Positions 42,574 to 54,125 of a DNA stretch of 64,000 nucleotides are shown one piece after another. Numbering within the stretch: position 1 is the stretch's first letter; every line of letters begins with the position of its first letter. Location of the stretch: NCBI GenBank assembly GCA_037176705.1, contig CM073885.1, forward strand, positions 161,376,290 to 161,440,289. Reading direction: 5' to 3'. The DNA comes from Molossus alvarezi (taxonomy: Eukaryota > Chordata > Mammalia > Chiroptera > Molossidae). The translations under genes were made by a program, and so were the position numbers. The notes under the pieces are model-generated. The model did no database searches, was not told where the DNA came from, and saw nothing but the letters and a program-made list of their open reading frames with translations.

Positions 42574-43344
42574 TTCTTGAAGATCTTTTGGGACATGGAG
42601 GTAGGGGAGGGCGTGGTCAGGAAGACTGCATATTCAGGGGGGATTAGAGCAACTTTCCCCTAGAGTAGTAAGACTTGATTCAGTTACACTCGAAAACACA
42701 GTTTTGCTTTTGTGACGTGGGTATAACAGATCCCTGCTTGCTTTCATCCTGGATGAGCAGGACTCAGAGCCTCAGTAGGAATACTCCATCTAAATACTTG
42801 GACTGTAGAGACCAGAAATCTTCAGCAGAATCAACAGTGTTTTTCTTAGTGGTCAAACGCCACGTAGGCAACTTCAGAGGAGATGGGGGTTGTGGGCGAC
42901 ACATGAAATGAATGACTCTTTAGGAAGGCAGGGTCTGTCTTCTTTAATCTTGTGACGACAAGTCCAGTGTGACACGGACCCCATTCTGAAGTCTCTAATT
43001 TTATTCATGATGTCCCATACTGGGTTCCCTTCTTTGAAATAATAGAGTGTCCTTTTCTGTGATGAGAAAGGATGACTTCCCTTCCTTAATTCACCCCAAC
43101 ACAAAAAGTTTAGCTAAGTCACGGCCCCAAGGCCAAAAAAGAGCAGAAAACACTTCTGAATTCAAGACACGCTCACCTGCCAACCTGAGATTCTCTTGCT
43201 CTTCTGCCGGTCTCTTTGCCCTTGTTTCTGCCCAGCTGTATCTCAGGCCCGCAGAACAGACATGCGCCGTGTTTTGCTGGCCTTTGCATCACTCGTGCCG
43301 GCTTGCACACTGTGCAGGCCTTGGGTATGCATTTTATTGCCTGT

Positions 43345-43468
43345 ATCTTACACTACGCTGCAGGCTCTTGATGGCAGTCACTGTCGTCTGTTACATGTTC
43401 TTGGAACCCAGTGTAGGGCCTGGCACCTCGTAGATGCCCAGTAAGTATTTCCTGAGTGTTGATTGAAA
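43345..43468 (+). mobile_element. L2 3' end
   Basis: CAGGCTCTTGATGGCAGTCACTG, TGTAGGGCCTGGCACCTCGTAGATGCCCAGTAAGTATTTCCTGAGTG is the typical L2 terminus (CCTGGCACATAGTAGGCGCTCAATAAATGTTTGTTGAATG). Confidence 0.72.
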
Positions 43469-43656
43469 ATTGAAGTGCGTAGTTGGATGTATACATTTCC
43501 ATCATGACAACACATGTTGGAGCGCTGTTTGTGGAGCCCAGTTCCGAGGGTTTGCGGGGACGCGCGTCCCACCCAGCAGCTCAGCTCAGCTCGGGCTCTT
43601 TGCAAGCCTGCAGTGGTTAAATTTTTCCTGATGTCCTACCAATAGAAGCTCTTTTT

Positions 43657-43867
43657 GTTTTTTTAATTCTCGCCTGAGGATGTACCTCCATGGATTCTGA
43701 GAGAGAGGAAGGGAGAGAGAGCAAGAAACATAGAGCAGTTGCCTCCCACGCACGCCTGACCAGGGATCAAACCGACAACCCAGGTACGCACCCCAACCGA
43801 GAATCGAACGTACAACCTCTTGGTGTACGGGACGATGCTCCAACTAACGGAGCCGCCCAGCCAGGGC
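43657..43867 (-). mobile_element. VES-type SINE, class E
   Basis: The minus-strand head is GCCCTGGCTGGGCGGCTCCGTTAG, followed by CGTACACCAAGAGGTTGTACG, GGTTGGGGTGCGTACCTGGG, tail CCTCAGGCGAGAATTA. Flanks are CAATAGAAGCTCTTT and CAGTGGAAGCTCTTA. It is an older copy, in opposite orientation to the SINE at 41191. Confidence 0.85.
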
Positions 43868-44307
43868 CCAGTGGAAGCTCTTAATCCCTCTCCATCACCA
43901 TTCACAGAACTCGGACACCATCACCACCATCCCTGCCCTTCTCCAGCCTGCACTGTAGTCTGTCGTGAAGGATGTGCCCTAACCTTTGGAGCTGTCTCTG
44001 ATCCCAAAGAGAAAGATGAATTCTCCCAGGAGACTACCCCATGTTAGGCTGTACCGTGCAGGGTGGCCACTGCAGTCCGTGGACAGTCAGATGGGTTTTT
44101 CATGAAAAGAGGCTCAAAACCCGCTGTGCTGTCTGAGCCCGTTTCCACTTGGCTGTGTTGTTGCCATAAAGGAAACATAAGGATACAGCAACAGTTCCTG
44201 ACGTGACAGGAGGCATTTCTCAGAAGTCACACTGTGAGTCTCTCTGTTGTGCAAATAGTGTTTGGTGATGTGTAGCAAGGAGACTGCTTTCAGGAATGGG
44301 AACCAGG

Positions 44308-44498
44308 CCCGGCTGGTGTGGCTCAGTGGTTGAGCGTCGACCCTGCACCAAAAGGTCGTCGGCTCAATTCCTGGTCAGGCACATGCCCAGATTCTGGACC
44401 CAATCCCCAGTGTGAGGCATGCAGGAGGCGGCCAGTTGATGTTCTCTCTCATCGATGTTTCTATCTCCCTCTCTCTCTAAAATCAATTACAAAAGAAA
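44308..44498 (+). mobile_element. VES-type SINE, class C
   Basis: Head CCCGGCTGGTGTGGCTCAGTG, body CTGGTCAGGCACATGCCCAG, GTGTGAGGCATGCAGGAGGCG, tail AAAATCAATTACAAAAG. A perfect 14-bp duplication GAATGGGAACCAGG lies at 44294-44307 and 44499-44512. Confidence 0.94.
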
Positions 44499-45689
44499 GA
44501 ATGGGAACCAGGAACTCAGGAATTCCTGGACCATGTTCTCTGTTTGTTTCTAGTTTGATCAACTTGTGATTAAAAGAGAGATTAAGAAATTTGCTTCTCC
44601 AACTATCCCCACAAAGATCTTCTAGATATTGAAAGTCTGGAGAGATGCACTGTTAAGCAATTGAGATGGACAGACTGGAAGTCTTGGAGATAAAGCTTCA
44701 CCTACTTTTCGCTTGCTGACGCTTATGTTCCATTTCTTCAGCCCTGGAGCTTGACAAAAAGGCAGCCTCTGATCTGCATGCTTTCTGCCTCCCAGTGAAA
44801 CTTTAGAGACGCACTCGCTCCCTTGCAGTGTGTCAGAAAGCAGGAGCAGACCTGCTGGCTTTCAGGTGCTCGTGTGTGCGCAGCTTTCGGAATCCCCAGG
44901 CGTAAGCGCACGCTGTCCTGCTTGCTTGGAGAAAGAACACACGGATCCAACAAGCCTAAGCCAACTGTAGCCAGACTCCCAGTTTGGTGGCCTTGTGATT
45001 TCACAGATGCCGTATTTTATGGCGTGATGACCACCCTTACCTAGTGGACCCCAGGGTGCTGCCCCGCTGGCTGTCCTCTTGTCCTGCTCCCAGCCGTTGC
45101 CGGCACAGAGGCACTTCCCAGGGACCGCGGTTTTAGGGCTTTAAACGTTTTTTAAAGAAGTTACATATCCTGACACTTTCCTAAACATTCAAAATGTATT
45201 TCTTTTGCTCTTCATCTTTGTGCTCACCTTGGAATAACTCATGCCCCACAAGTATTTGAAAACTGTGAAGCCAGTTTTGAGTTTTCAAGACATTTGTGGT
45301 GGGGTGAATTGGAGACTCACAGATGGGCAGTTCGGACGAATCTGGGGAGAGGCTGTTTCATGGGCCCACCATCAGCGCCTAGCTTTGGGGGGCTTTAATG
45401 AACAGCTCAGTCATCCTACTTGAATGTAGAATGACAGTTTACAATCTGGGAAGGAATAAACAGAGGGAATTGGTCTGGCGGGTTTAGTCCCCAGAAAGTC
45501 TGGGCTTCAGTGTTGCTACTCTGTCCAACAGCTTGAGCCACACAGCCCTGCCTGGCACCCCACTGTCCTCTTAGGTGAGCAGGACCGCCGCCCCGCACGG
45601 CCCTTGCCCTGCTGGGGGTGGGGGTGCTCCTTAGAGCAGGACTGACCGTTTGCTTCGATTCATTTGTCTTTAAAATGAGAGGAGTCTTA

Positions 45690-46090
45690 AGTACAAGTTA
45701 CTGAGTGAAAGAAGCAAACCTGAAAAGCTTCTGTATGATTCCAACTGAAGGACCTTCTGGAAAAGGCAAAACCGGTTGCCAGGAGCTGGGAGGGGTGGAG
45801 GAGGGGTGAGAGGTGGGGCACGGAGGGTTTTTAGAGCAGTGAAGATACTCTGTGACCCTCTCATGGTGGACACATGTCAGTGCACACTTGTCCAAACCCC
45901 TGGAATAGACGGCACCTAGAGGGAACCTGCAGTGAACTGTGGATACGGTAGTGATGCGGATATGTCGGTGTAAGAAGGCACCACTCCGGTGAGGATGTTG
46001 ATGCTGGGGGCAGGTCGGAAATCTCTGCACTTTTACTGTGAACCTAAAACTGCTCTAAAAGTCTTCTCAAAATTATTATTATGATTATTA
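45690..46090 (+). mobile_element. L1 3' UTR fragment
   Basis: GTTACTGAGTGAAAGAAGC, CTGTATGATTCCAACTGAAG, GGTTGCCAGGAGCTGGGAGG, CCAAACCCCTGGAATAGACGG, ATGTTGATGCTGGGGGCAG, GTGAACCTAAAACTGCTCTAAAA follows an old L1 3' UTR in sense orientation to the end, with an AT-rich tail (ATTATTATT). Confidence 0.85.
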
Positions 46091-46519
46091 TTTGAGGTGT
46101 GGCCTTCCATAGTCCCCATGGTCCTTTCTAGCTCTGAGTTGAGGACAGTTTCTCTGCTTAGCAGGGCGTTTTATTAGAATGTTCAACATCTAGACTTTCC
46201 TGGTGGTGAGTGAGGGGCCCGGCATCGGAAGCCTAACATCTCAGGAGGACAAAGAACAAGGCGTCGGCTCCTCACTCAAGGGCGAAAGCACCATGGCCGT
46301 GCTGCCGGGTAGGAACTGGGCGGGGTCCCCAGCCCAGGGCACATTGTAGGTCACCTGTTCCTATGCCTGAGTGCCAGGTATAGGAACATATGGAGAGAGA
46401 TGGCTCTGTGCACTTCAAGGAATTTGCATTTCCCTGTCTTGGGATGAACCAGGAGGTCTCTTGGGGTGTGTTTCTGTCCTCTGGCCCCATATTTACCCAA
46501 ACTCCTTTCGGTGTCCTAG

Positions 46520-46606
46520 GACAAGCAGGGGATACCGTGGTGGCTGGGACTGAGCTACAAAGGAATCTTCCAGTATGACTACCACGATAAAGTGAAGCCA
46601 AGGAAG
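46520..46606 (+). CDS. FRMD4A: FRMD4A coding exon (g): start of FERM F3 lobe
   Basis: This 87-nt exon has 29 complete codons, beginning DKQGIPWWLGLSYKGIF and ending DYHDKVKPRK, with phase 0 at both ends. The acceptor is GTGTCCTAG and the donor is AAG|GTAAGT. It forms the first strands of the PH/PTB-like F3 lobe; the WWLGLSYKGI motif is a FERM F3 hallmark. FRMD4B has GIGQYDIQDK in place of GIFQYDYHDK, so the paralogue is settled. The exon is symmetric. The human gene continues with IFQWRQLENLYF..., which I did not find within the window. Confidence 0.97.
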
Positions 46607-46940
46607 GTAAGTGTGCTCTCCTTTGTGAGCCTGAGAGAGGGATACGCGGAGGAGGGAGTGAAAGCGAGGGCCTGGGCCCTCCGAGCCTGGGTACTCCCAG
46701 TGTATGCAAATGACTGCACGGAAGTCCGGTCTGAGCGCCCTGGTGAATGGTTTTATTCCCTGTTACCAAAGAAACCGAAGCAGTTACAATTACTTAAGGT
46801 AAGGAGACTGGCTCAGGTCTCCCAAAGGAAATGGGGGAAAGGACTTTGAGGGACTGTCCTGTTCCATAATTTTCTGGGGTGATTTGCCCTCGGGAAAGTA
46901 GGGAACATAGCCTTTGAATCCCGAAGCGAATCCCAAAGGG

Positions 46941-46966
46941 GTGTGTGTGTGTGTGTGTGTGTGTGT
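46941..46966. repeat. (GT)13 microsatellite
   Basis: Thirteen uninterrupted GT units, probably polymorphic. It lies 335 bp after exon (g). Confidence 0.97.
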
Positions 46967-47571
46967 AAAGAAGAGATTGTATGCCAAAAAGAGATGGAAA
47001 AGAAAGAGGTGTGAAAGGCATTCCTGCAAATCCGGTAAATACTTTATGGTGTATCAGAAGTGAATAGCAATCTGGAAAAAATAAGGGCATTTGCTGAAAA
47101 GAAAGGGAAGCAGAGAGGGATCTGCAAAGTCACTGTAAACACAGAGCATGTTTGAAGGGGGCACAGTCCTTGAGTTTTCTCTGATGCACATTTTTGAGAC
47201 CAGAACAAATTGAAAAATTATAATGGAAAAATAACTCTGAGGCGAGAGCTGTCATCCATCCTCTGGCAGAAGATCACGGAGAGGGGACGGTGTCGTTTAA
47301 ACCCTGAAATACATATTAAAAGTCTATCAAAACCACACTTGCTTTAGGAGAGAGAAAGCAATATTGATGCATTATGTCATTCCGGGTTGCTCTCCAAGCT
47401 TCTTTATCCACAGACAGGATTGAAATCCATACAACATAGCTGAGCTTGTCTTGTCTGTCTGGTTAACATCCACCAGAGCCAGCTTTTTAATAACTTGATG
47501 GGGGGAGAGGGGAAAATAGCCCTGTGTTGGGAGCATTTTCACTCAATTCATTAGTAAGTAAGTTAAGTTCT

Positions 47572-47816
47572 GTTTTTTTACCCTTACATGAGGACATTTT
47601 TTCACTTTTTGTTCAGATAGAGTGGGAGGGAAAGAGAGGGAGAGAGAGAGAGAGACATCGACGTGAAAGGGACACATCGAGTGGCTGCCTCCTGCACGAC
47701 CCAACCAGGGCCAGAGATGAATCGCAACTGAGGTACGTGCCCTTAACGGGAACCGAACCTGGGTCTCTCTGGATCACAGGCTGACGTTCTAACTGCTGAG
47801 CCAAACCGGCCAGGGC
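47572..47816 (-). mobile_element. VES-type SINE, class A
   Basis: The minus-strand head is GCCCTGGCCGGTTTGGCTCAG, the body CGTTAAGGGCACGTACCTC, the tail ATGTCCTCATGTAAGGGTA. A perfect 12-bp duplication AAGTTAAGTTCT lies at 47560-47571 and 47817-47828. Confidence 0.92.
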
Positions 47817-48663
47817 AAGTTAAGTTCTTAGAAAAGATCCCGAGCAAATGATGTGAAGAAATTCTTCCGTGGGAACAATTCCGTCGAAACCTGGCTGTTC
47901 AGAGCATATTGGTTTGTGGCTATCTCCGAAAAATCTCCAGTTCCCATTTACATCCTGCCCGACAGGAATTGGACCCCGTGTTCTTGTTCCCCCCTCTGTT
48001 TTTCTTGGCCACATGCTCTCCCGCCCTGTTCCCCCCTGCCTCTGTCCTGTGTGGCTTTTGTAAGTGCCTGTGCTTTTTCTTCTCACGTTTTCTGTTCACT
48101 CCCTCCTCCTTTTCATACTGACAGCCCTCCCTTTCAACCTGCCTGGTGGTTATTTCTGTTTGCAAGAGCGGAGAAATACTTGCGGACCCTTTAACCAGAC
48201 CCTGGCCACATTAGACCCAGCTCTTCATCGCCCACACTGGTAGAAGGCCAAGGACAGCACGGACACTTAGGTCCCCGGCCGAGTTCCTCAAAGTCCAGCG
48301 GTTGAATTCTCCTCTTCCGCAGAGCATTTTGAGATATGTTAACAAGTACTCATACATTCTCGATTGAAGTTATTCATATGTTTAAACTTGCTTTACTTCT
48401 CTAATTGAGGTAGTAATAAAGATGGAAGAGGTGACAAGATCACACTTGATGTATGTAAAAAGCAAGGTGTGACATATTCCAAGGGCCTGATAAATTGTAT
48501 GTAAACTGTAACTCGGTAAATTCAGAGTCTCTTAAGACTCTAAAACAGGTGTCAAGATAAAAAGTGGGAAGCCAGGGTGTGAAGAATCAGCCATTGAGTA
48601 AGATAATTTACTCTCCTTTGTGGAGCTTATCCAGGTCATTTAACATTTAAAAATGTTTAAGGT

Positions 48664-48930
48664 TGCCCTGGCCAGTTTGGCTCAGCGGTTAGAGTGTCAG
48701 CCTGTGGTCCAGAGAGACCCGGGTTCGGTTCCCGCCAGGGGCACGTACCTCAGTTGCAGTTTGTCCCCGGACCTGATTGGTCATGTGGGTGGTGGCCACT
48801 CGATGTGTCCCTTTCATGTCGATGTTTCTCTCTCTCTCCCTCTCCCACTCTATCTCAACAAAAAGTGGAGGAATGTCCTCGGGTGAGGATAAAAAAATAA
48901 TGATAATAAAACAAATTAAAAAAATAGAAT
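48664..48930 (+). mobile_element. VES-type SINE, class A
   Basis: Head TGCCCTGGCCAGTTTGGCTCAG, body CGCCAGGGGCACGTACCTCAG, tail ATGTCCTCGGGTGAGGAT with an A-rich extension. A perfect 15-bp duplication AAAAATGTTTAAGGT lies at 48649-48663 and 48931-48945. Confidence 0.94.
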
Positions 48931-49113
48931 AAAAATGTTTAAGGTCAATATATTCATTTAGGATATTGGTTGAATTCAGAGTGAGTTATTTAAAATAACT
49001 TACGCTACTGTGGTCTCGGAAAAAGTTGAGATTCTCAAGTCTACTGCCAGGGAGGAACAACCAGGCCGTCAGAGTGGCCATGTCAGATTTTCATTGTCAT
49101 AGAAGCACATCTG

Positions 49114-49352
49114 GCCCTGGCTGGTTTGGCTCAGCGGTTAGGGCGTTGGCTCGCGGACCAGAAAGTCTCAGGTTTGATTCCAGTCAAGGGCATGTACCTC
49201 AGTTGCGGTTTGATCCCTGACCCTGGTTGGGGTTGTGTAGGAGGCAGCCAATCGATGTGTCTCTCTCATATCGATGTTTCTCTCCCTCTCTCCCTCCCTC
49301 CCACTGTATCTGGGGGAAAAAAATCAATGGAAAAGCATCCTCAGGTGAGGAA
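49114..49352 (+). mobile_element. VES-type SINE, class B
   Basis: Head GCCCTGGCTGGTTTGGCTCAG, body AGTCAAGGGCATGTACCTCAG, tail ATGGAAAAGCATCCTCAGG. I could not find a convincing target-site duplication, so the ends are set by the element itself. Confidence 0.88.
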
Positions 49353-50325
49353 TACAAAGAATACAGCCCGACAGCTGTGTGGAGGTGGGTTGAAGGAATA
49401 CAAGTGTGCAGGTCACGACTTGCAAACCAGGACCTGATTCCAGTGGTGTAGGTCAGCGCTGGTGGGGGCTTGGGGCTGGCTGGCAGTAATAGGGGTGCAT
49501 GAGGGGAAATGGAAGCGAGATATGGAAGTAGATATGGTTAACCAGCTGTGTGTGGGAGAGGGTGGCAGTCGGAGCAGAGGGGGAATCTAGAATGATGCCA
49601 GGCTTCCTGATCCACCAAAGCGTGGGATATAAAAAAGGGGCAGGAAGGTCAGTTTGGATGTCCAGAGTGTGAGGCTTGCTGGGACATCTGGGTAGTTGTG
49701 ACAAGTAGGCAGTTGGGTATTCAGTTGGAGCTCAAGAGTATCAAGAATTTCCCATGCAAAACTGAACCAGAGACCAAACAGAGAAGAAAGGGGGAGGCAT
49801 CCGGCACACCGGAAACATTACCAGTAGCTGTGAGATTTCAGGTCCCTACTGTGACATTCCTATGAGACACAGAGGCGGGTCCAGTTTGCATGGGCCCTGA
49901 ACCTTATGCAATTTGGGGAGCGTGCTCTTTAAGAAATGAATGTACAGTGTGGGTAGGAAATGAAGAATAGGCCTTTGAAAGGCCCATAAGGGGAAGAGAA
50001 GGCTAAGTGTCACTAGCCCAAGGGGTACCTATCTCAGCTGAGGTCTGGGATGAAACTTAAAGGAAAAACTAGAGACTAAACCAGAGCCACAGTTAAGAAG
50101 TCACAGCTGCAAGAAGAACCAGGCAGGGTGCTTTTCCTTCTTCTCTCACCCAGAATCATCCTAAAAGGCCATCTTTGTTACATATAAGGCACCTGTGAGT
50201 CCCTGAATGGAAGCATGCGCTCCCTCCCCACCCCCATGAATGGAGAGAGATGCCTGCACACGGCGACGCCTACCAGTGCCGATCCACGCACAGGGTGCCC
50301 AGAGTCTGCCTTCAGTGCTCCAGGC

Positions 50326-50470
50326 CAGTGATGCTTAACTTCAGCTGAACATCAGAAATCCCACGAAGCCCTTTGAATGTATAGATGCCACCATCTCCCC
50401 CAGTTCCACTCCATCTCTGACCCGGCCACTGAATGTTTAGAAAACCTCCCAACGGATTCTGACGGGTAGC
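50326..50470 (+). mobile_element. MER5-like hAT-Charlie remnant
   Basis: CCAGTGATGCTTAACTTCAGCTGAACATCAGAAATC, then GATGCCACCATCTCCCCCAGTTCCACTCC and GGCCACTGAATGTTTAGAAAACC, parallels the MER5A/MER5B pattern (CAGTGGTTCTCAACTTTAGCTGCACATCAGAATCACC). It is diverged. Confidence 0.62.
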
Positions 50471-50949
50471 TGGAAGGGAGGACCACCACCCAGCCATCTG
50501 GGCTTCCTTCCCATATGAGGCCTGGGGAGGGTCACCGGGCTCCGCAGGTGTGTCTGGCAGAGCCTCCACACGGAGAGCTGGGGTGTTTGGAGACACAGGG
50601 CTCCAGGCTGGGCCAGCCCCTCCTGGGGATGGCACTCCAGGGGGCACCACACCCTCTCAGGCCAGGCAAAGCTGTCTTGCGCCCCCAGCAATGCTCTGGA
50701 ACCCGGGAGCACACCCAGTCTGTGCACCTGGAGGCCCTCCGGCGAGGGCAGGGGTCCTTGTCACCCTTGGACCATTTACTGAGGCCATGTCACATGGCAC
50801 CACAATACTAAGCCGACAATTCAAGTAGAGGCAGTGGCAGCGGTGGGCCTCGAGGCACCCCTGGTACCCCAGTACCTGGTACCCCGGTCCTCACGGCTCT
50901 GGGAGCGTCTGCACACCGCAAGCACACCAGGGAGCTTAGCAGCCTTCTG

Positions 50950-51057
50950 AATTTTTATAATTTTTTTTTTGTGGTACGTGCCCCCAGCGGGAACCGAACC
51001 CAGGACTCTCTGGTCCATAGGCTGATGCTCAACCGCTGAGCCAAACTGGCCAGGGCA
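50950..51057 (-). mobile_element. Short head-only VES-type SINE, class D
   Basis: On the minus strand GCCCTGGCCAGTTTGGCTCAG to GGTTCGGTTCCCGCTGGGGG and CACGTACCAC is followed directly by an A-rich tail; there is no CT-rich body. A perfect 15-bp duplication CTTAGCAGCCTTCTG (50935-50949 and 51058-51072) shows that the element is complete. Confidence 0.93.
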
Positions 51058-53167
51058 CTTAGCAGCCTTCTGTGAGAATCCACTCCAGTGGCTCCACGTG
51101 GCCCACTAAAAACATTTTAAAAAGTGGGTGGCTGATTGCTATCCAGAAATGGGCAGGACCATAGCTTGTTCCAGTTCTCTGGTTGGGGGTGCAGTTTGCC
51201 ACCCTGGTCGCAGCGTCTTCCCTGAATTGTTTAATTCTCGTGTTGAAGCCGTAGTGGCTGTGGGAGAGATGGGGTCAAGCACAGGGCGCCTCACAGGTGA
51301 AATGGAGAGAACATGTTGGTCCCCTCCCAATCACACTGCTCTGTCTGCTACCTGGGCCTCATAAACAAGCGGGCGCCTTGCAGAAGTACAGCCCAGCACG
51401 CCAGCTGCCCATGTTTGTCAGGATTAACCCAGCTTCTCTACCCTCGGGGCACACGTCGGGAGCTGCCAGGCACCAGGGAACACCCAAAGACAGTGTTTTG
51501 GCTTTTGTGAACCTCCAGATGCTCAAGGGTAACTTCGGAAGTTGAAGAACTACATGTGCGGAAGAACAGCCTGCAAAAGCCAATCAGTAAATAGGACTTT
51601 AAAAAAAGAAAGCTGCAATCTATTTAATTGCTTCAGAATACTGGCCCTTGCCTGCATGTATGAGTTCTTTAAAAAGATCAGACAGAACCCCAACAGGATC
51701 TGAGGACAGGTTTCAGAATTTCTTATAAGCTATTAAATATCACACCATCGACTCTGACTAAATCCAGTTTTTCTTTGTTAACTAACCATGGTTTCCCTCT
51801 CGCTCGGCCTGTCTCCCCACTTCTGGCTCTTGTGCTTACTAAAATGCCACATGGCACCTTGGGATAGCCCTTTGCTTATCTCAGCTCGCCTCTCCCCTGT
51901 CCCATAGTTAACGGTTTTTCTTGAGTCGTCTTGGTTAAGCAGAGGTGAGAGAGGAGGAAGGAGGGATGTAGGGACCAAGCAAAAATATCTAGTCTCTGCG
52001 TGGATCATTTTACCCTATTTTCTCCTAGCTGCCAAATTCCATTTTAGCACACGTATGCACGTAAAATCAGAGTGCCACGTAAGAAAGATGTCCTTCATTT
52101 CACACGTCCCAGTCCTGTTGGCTTCAGGGAATAATGACATGTTGTCAGATTGGCATTTGGGCACTTCAAGTGAATCATGAGCTTTATTTTAGTTTACATG
52201 TACAGCCAAGCAAAGGGACCCAAACCATCAAAAAAAAAGAAAAAAAAAAAAAAGAAAAATGCCCTCTGCGTGGTGACCACAGTGCCTTGGATTGGCTACC
52301 CCATCGCTTTCAGGCAGTGGTCTGAACAAGCAGGACTTTGTCCTTTTTCTTCCTTAAGAACATTTGAGTGAGATGTTAGTGATATGTATTGAAGAGGCAT
52401 TGTCGATTAGCTCTTGTAGAACCACGGTCCTGTGGGCAGGGAGAAACAAGACCGCATGAAATCCGTCACGTAGGCTCTCCTTTGAAGGGCGGACTTGCAC
52501 TCCTTAGGTCAAGGCCCTGAGAAAGTTCAAAAGCTCCCATCCCTGGGACAGTCTGCCCCTTCTTTGCAGCACCAGGACTAAAGGCGCTGGGAGGTTAGCC
52601 TCTTCCACACGTAAGACTCACTTCCCACTAGTTCCAAATCGTGTCCTGGTAGTTGGCACTCCTCAAACAGACTGGCCATCTAATCATCAGAAGCCATTAT
52701 AAATGATGGCAGAAATGCCTTTCGAACGGGGAGCCAAGAGAATGAGAATAAAGGCCCCTCCTGCAGGCTGTGTCTGAGGCTGTATTAAAGCACAAGTGGT
52801 GTGAAACATGTGACCTCCCTGGAAGGAATATCCAGCTTCTGCAAAGCATCATTTATGGCTGCAGCAGCCCATACACCAGCCCATATTTAATGAGCTGTCT
52901 CCACGGGAGAGGAATGGCGGTACTGGCCCTTATTACATATTCGGCAGACAGCATTTACTTATTTATTTGATGTGCAATTAGGGGCGCTTTTATGGACACT
53001 TAGATGCACACTTAGGAGCACTGTGGGGTCCCCTCTGAGACATTGGGAGAAGGAATGAGACTAAATGGTCTGCCCGTGTCTCCAAGCAGCCTGTGTGGCT
53101 TCCTCTGGTTCCTGAGAGTATTTCGGATACAGTAGTAGTAGCTCAGGGAATTGATGCATTACCGTCA

Positions 53168-53179
53168 CCCCCCCCCCCC
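53168..53179. repeat. C12 homopolymer
   Basis: Twelve C residues followed by AGATTAG. A simple repeat. Confidence 0.9.
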
Positions 53180-54034
53180 AGATTAGTAAAGATTTTTGAA
53201 CTGTCTGAGATGATGAGACAGGAAGAGAAAATAATATTTACAGGAAATTTTCCATTAACTGTGAATGGACTCCCAGCTGAGTTCGCCCCATGAATTATTC
53301 AGTGTGCTGAGCCCTCCGCTAAGTGCACTGCTGACTGCGGGTTCAGCTTCTGTTTGGATGCACTTGGCTCATTTGGGCCTGCTGAGTCCTCCACCTTGGC
53401 TGGCCCTGGGTGGGTGCCTTCCTCATTCCATGATCTGTAACCCCATGGAAAGCACATCCTGTGAACCCCAAAGAAGAGACTCGCCACTTAACACCTTCAG
53501 CATTTTTAGCGTTTCGCAGCCTCTGCTGTTTCTCAGGGTTGGGTCAGAGAGCCTCCTCTGGTTGCCTCCTGCCGGTCCTTCAGATCTCATTCTGCTGAGA
53601 GACCTGGAAAGGGTTCGATGCATGTGAGTGACAGGCCCTGGCCCTGGGTCACAAAGGGGACCTGCCTCACAGCTCAGAGCTGCCTGCCAGAGGAGGAATG
53701 GGGTGCGGCGGGGGCACAGAGAGTCTGCCATTGAAAATAACTCGCCAAGAAAGAAAGGAAAACAGCAGTTGTATTCTAAGAAAATTGACCTGCCTCCCCA
53801 AAGCATTGACACTAGACAGACTTCTCCAGGCACCGATGTGACGTGGCGGAGCTCTCTCTCTGAACCAGAAATCCAGCCTCCCCTCCGAGAACTGCAGCCC
53901 CTGAAAGCGCTGAGCTGGAGCTTCAAACTTCAGCCGAGGGTGCTGAGCATGAAATCCTCCCCCGTGAAGTGGTCCCCATATGAGAATGGCCAGGTGCCAA
54001 CCGCGGCCATGTCCTTTTCGGGGCCCTGCAGGTG

Positions 54035-54125
54035 TGACAGTGAACAGGAGAGACGGGCCCCTGCCCTCCCAGAGCGTGCAGCCTGCTGGGTAGGTGGTTA
54101 AATGATAACATTAAGTAAACCTACA
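54035..54125 (+). mobile_element. Possible ancient mammalian repeat fragment, family not assigned
   Basis: CAGTGAACAGGAGAGACGGGCCCCTGCCCTCCCAGAGCGTGCAG, then AAATGATAACATTAAGTAAAC, resembles the later portion of the same unassigned old repeat seen at 24640 (GTCCCTGCCCTCATGGAGCTTACA). Evidence is weak. Confidence 0.35.

Larger units (their letters stand above)
42489..46519 (+). other. FRMD4A: FRMD4A intron, 4.0 kb
   Basis: It contains an A24 run at 42550-42573, an L2 3' end at about 43345-43468, SINEs at 43657-43867 (minus) and 44308-44498 (plus), and an L1 3' UTR fragment at 45690-46090 (plus). Nothing identifiable was seen at 42600-43340, 44520-45680 or 46100-46500. The acceptor is TTTCGGTGTCCTAG, an AG preceded by T, which is weaker than those of the other exons. 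Confidence 0.85.

Noticed and set aside
53628..54101. A 157-codon open frame on the + strand, with its complement also open
   Set aside because: The tail runs into old repeat-like sequence, no domain is visible, and both strands are open.
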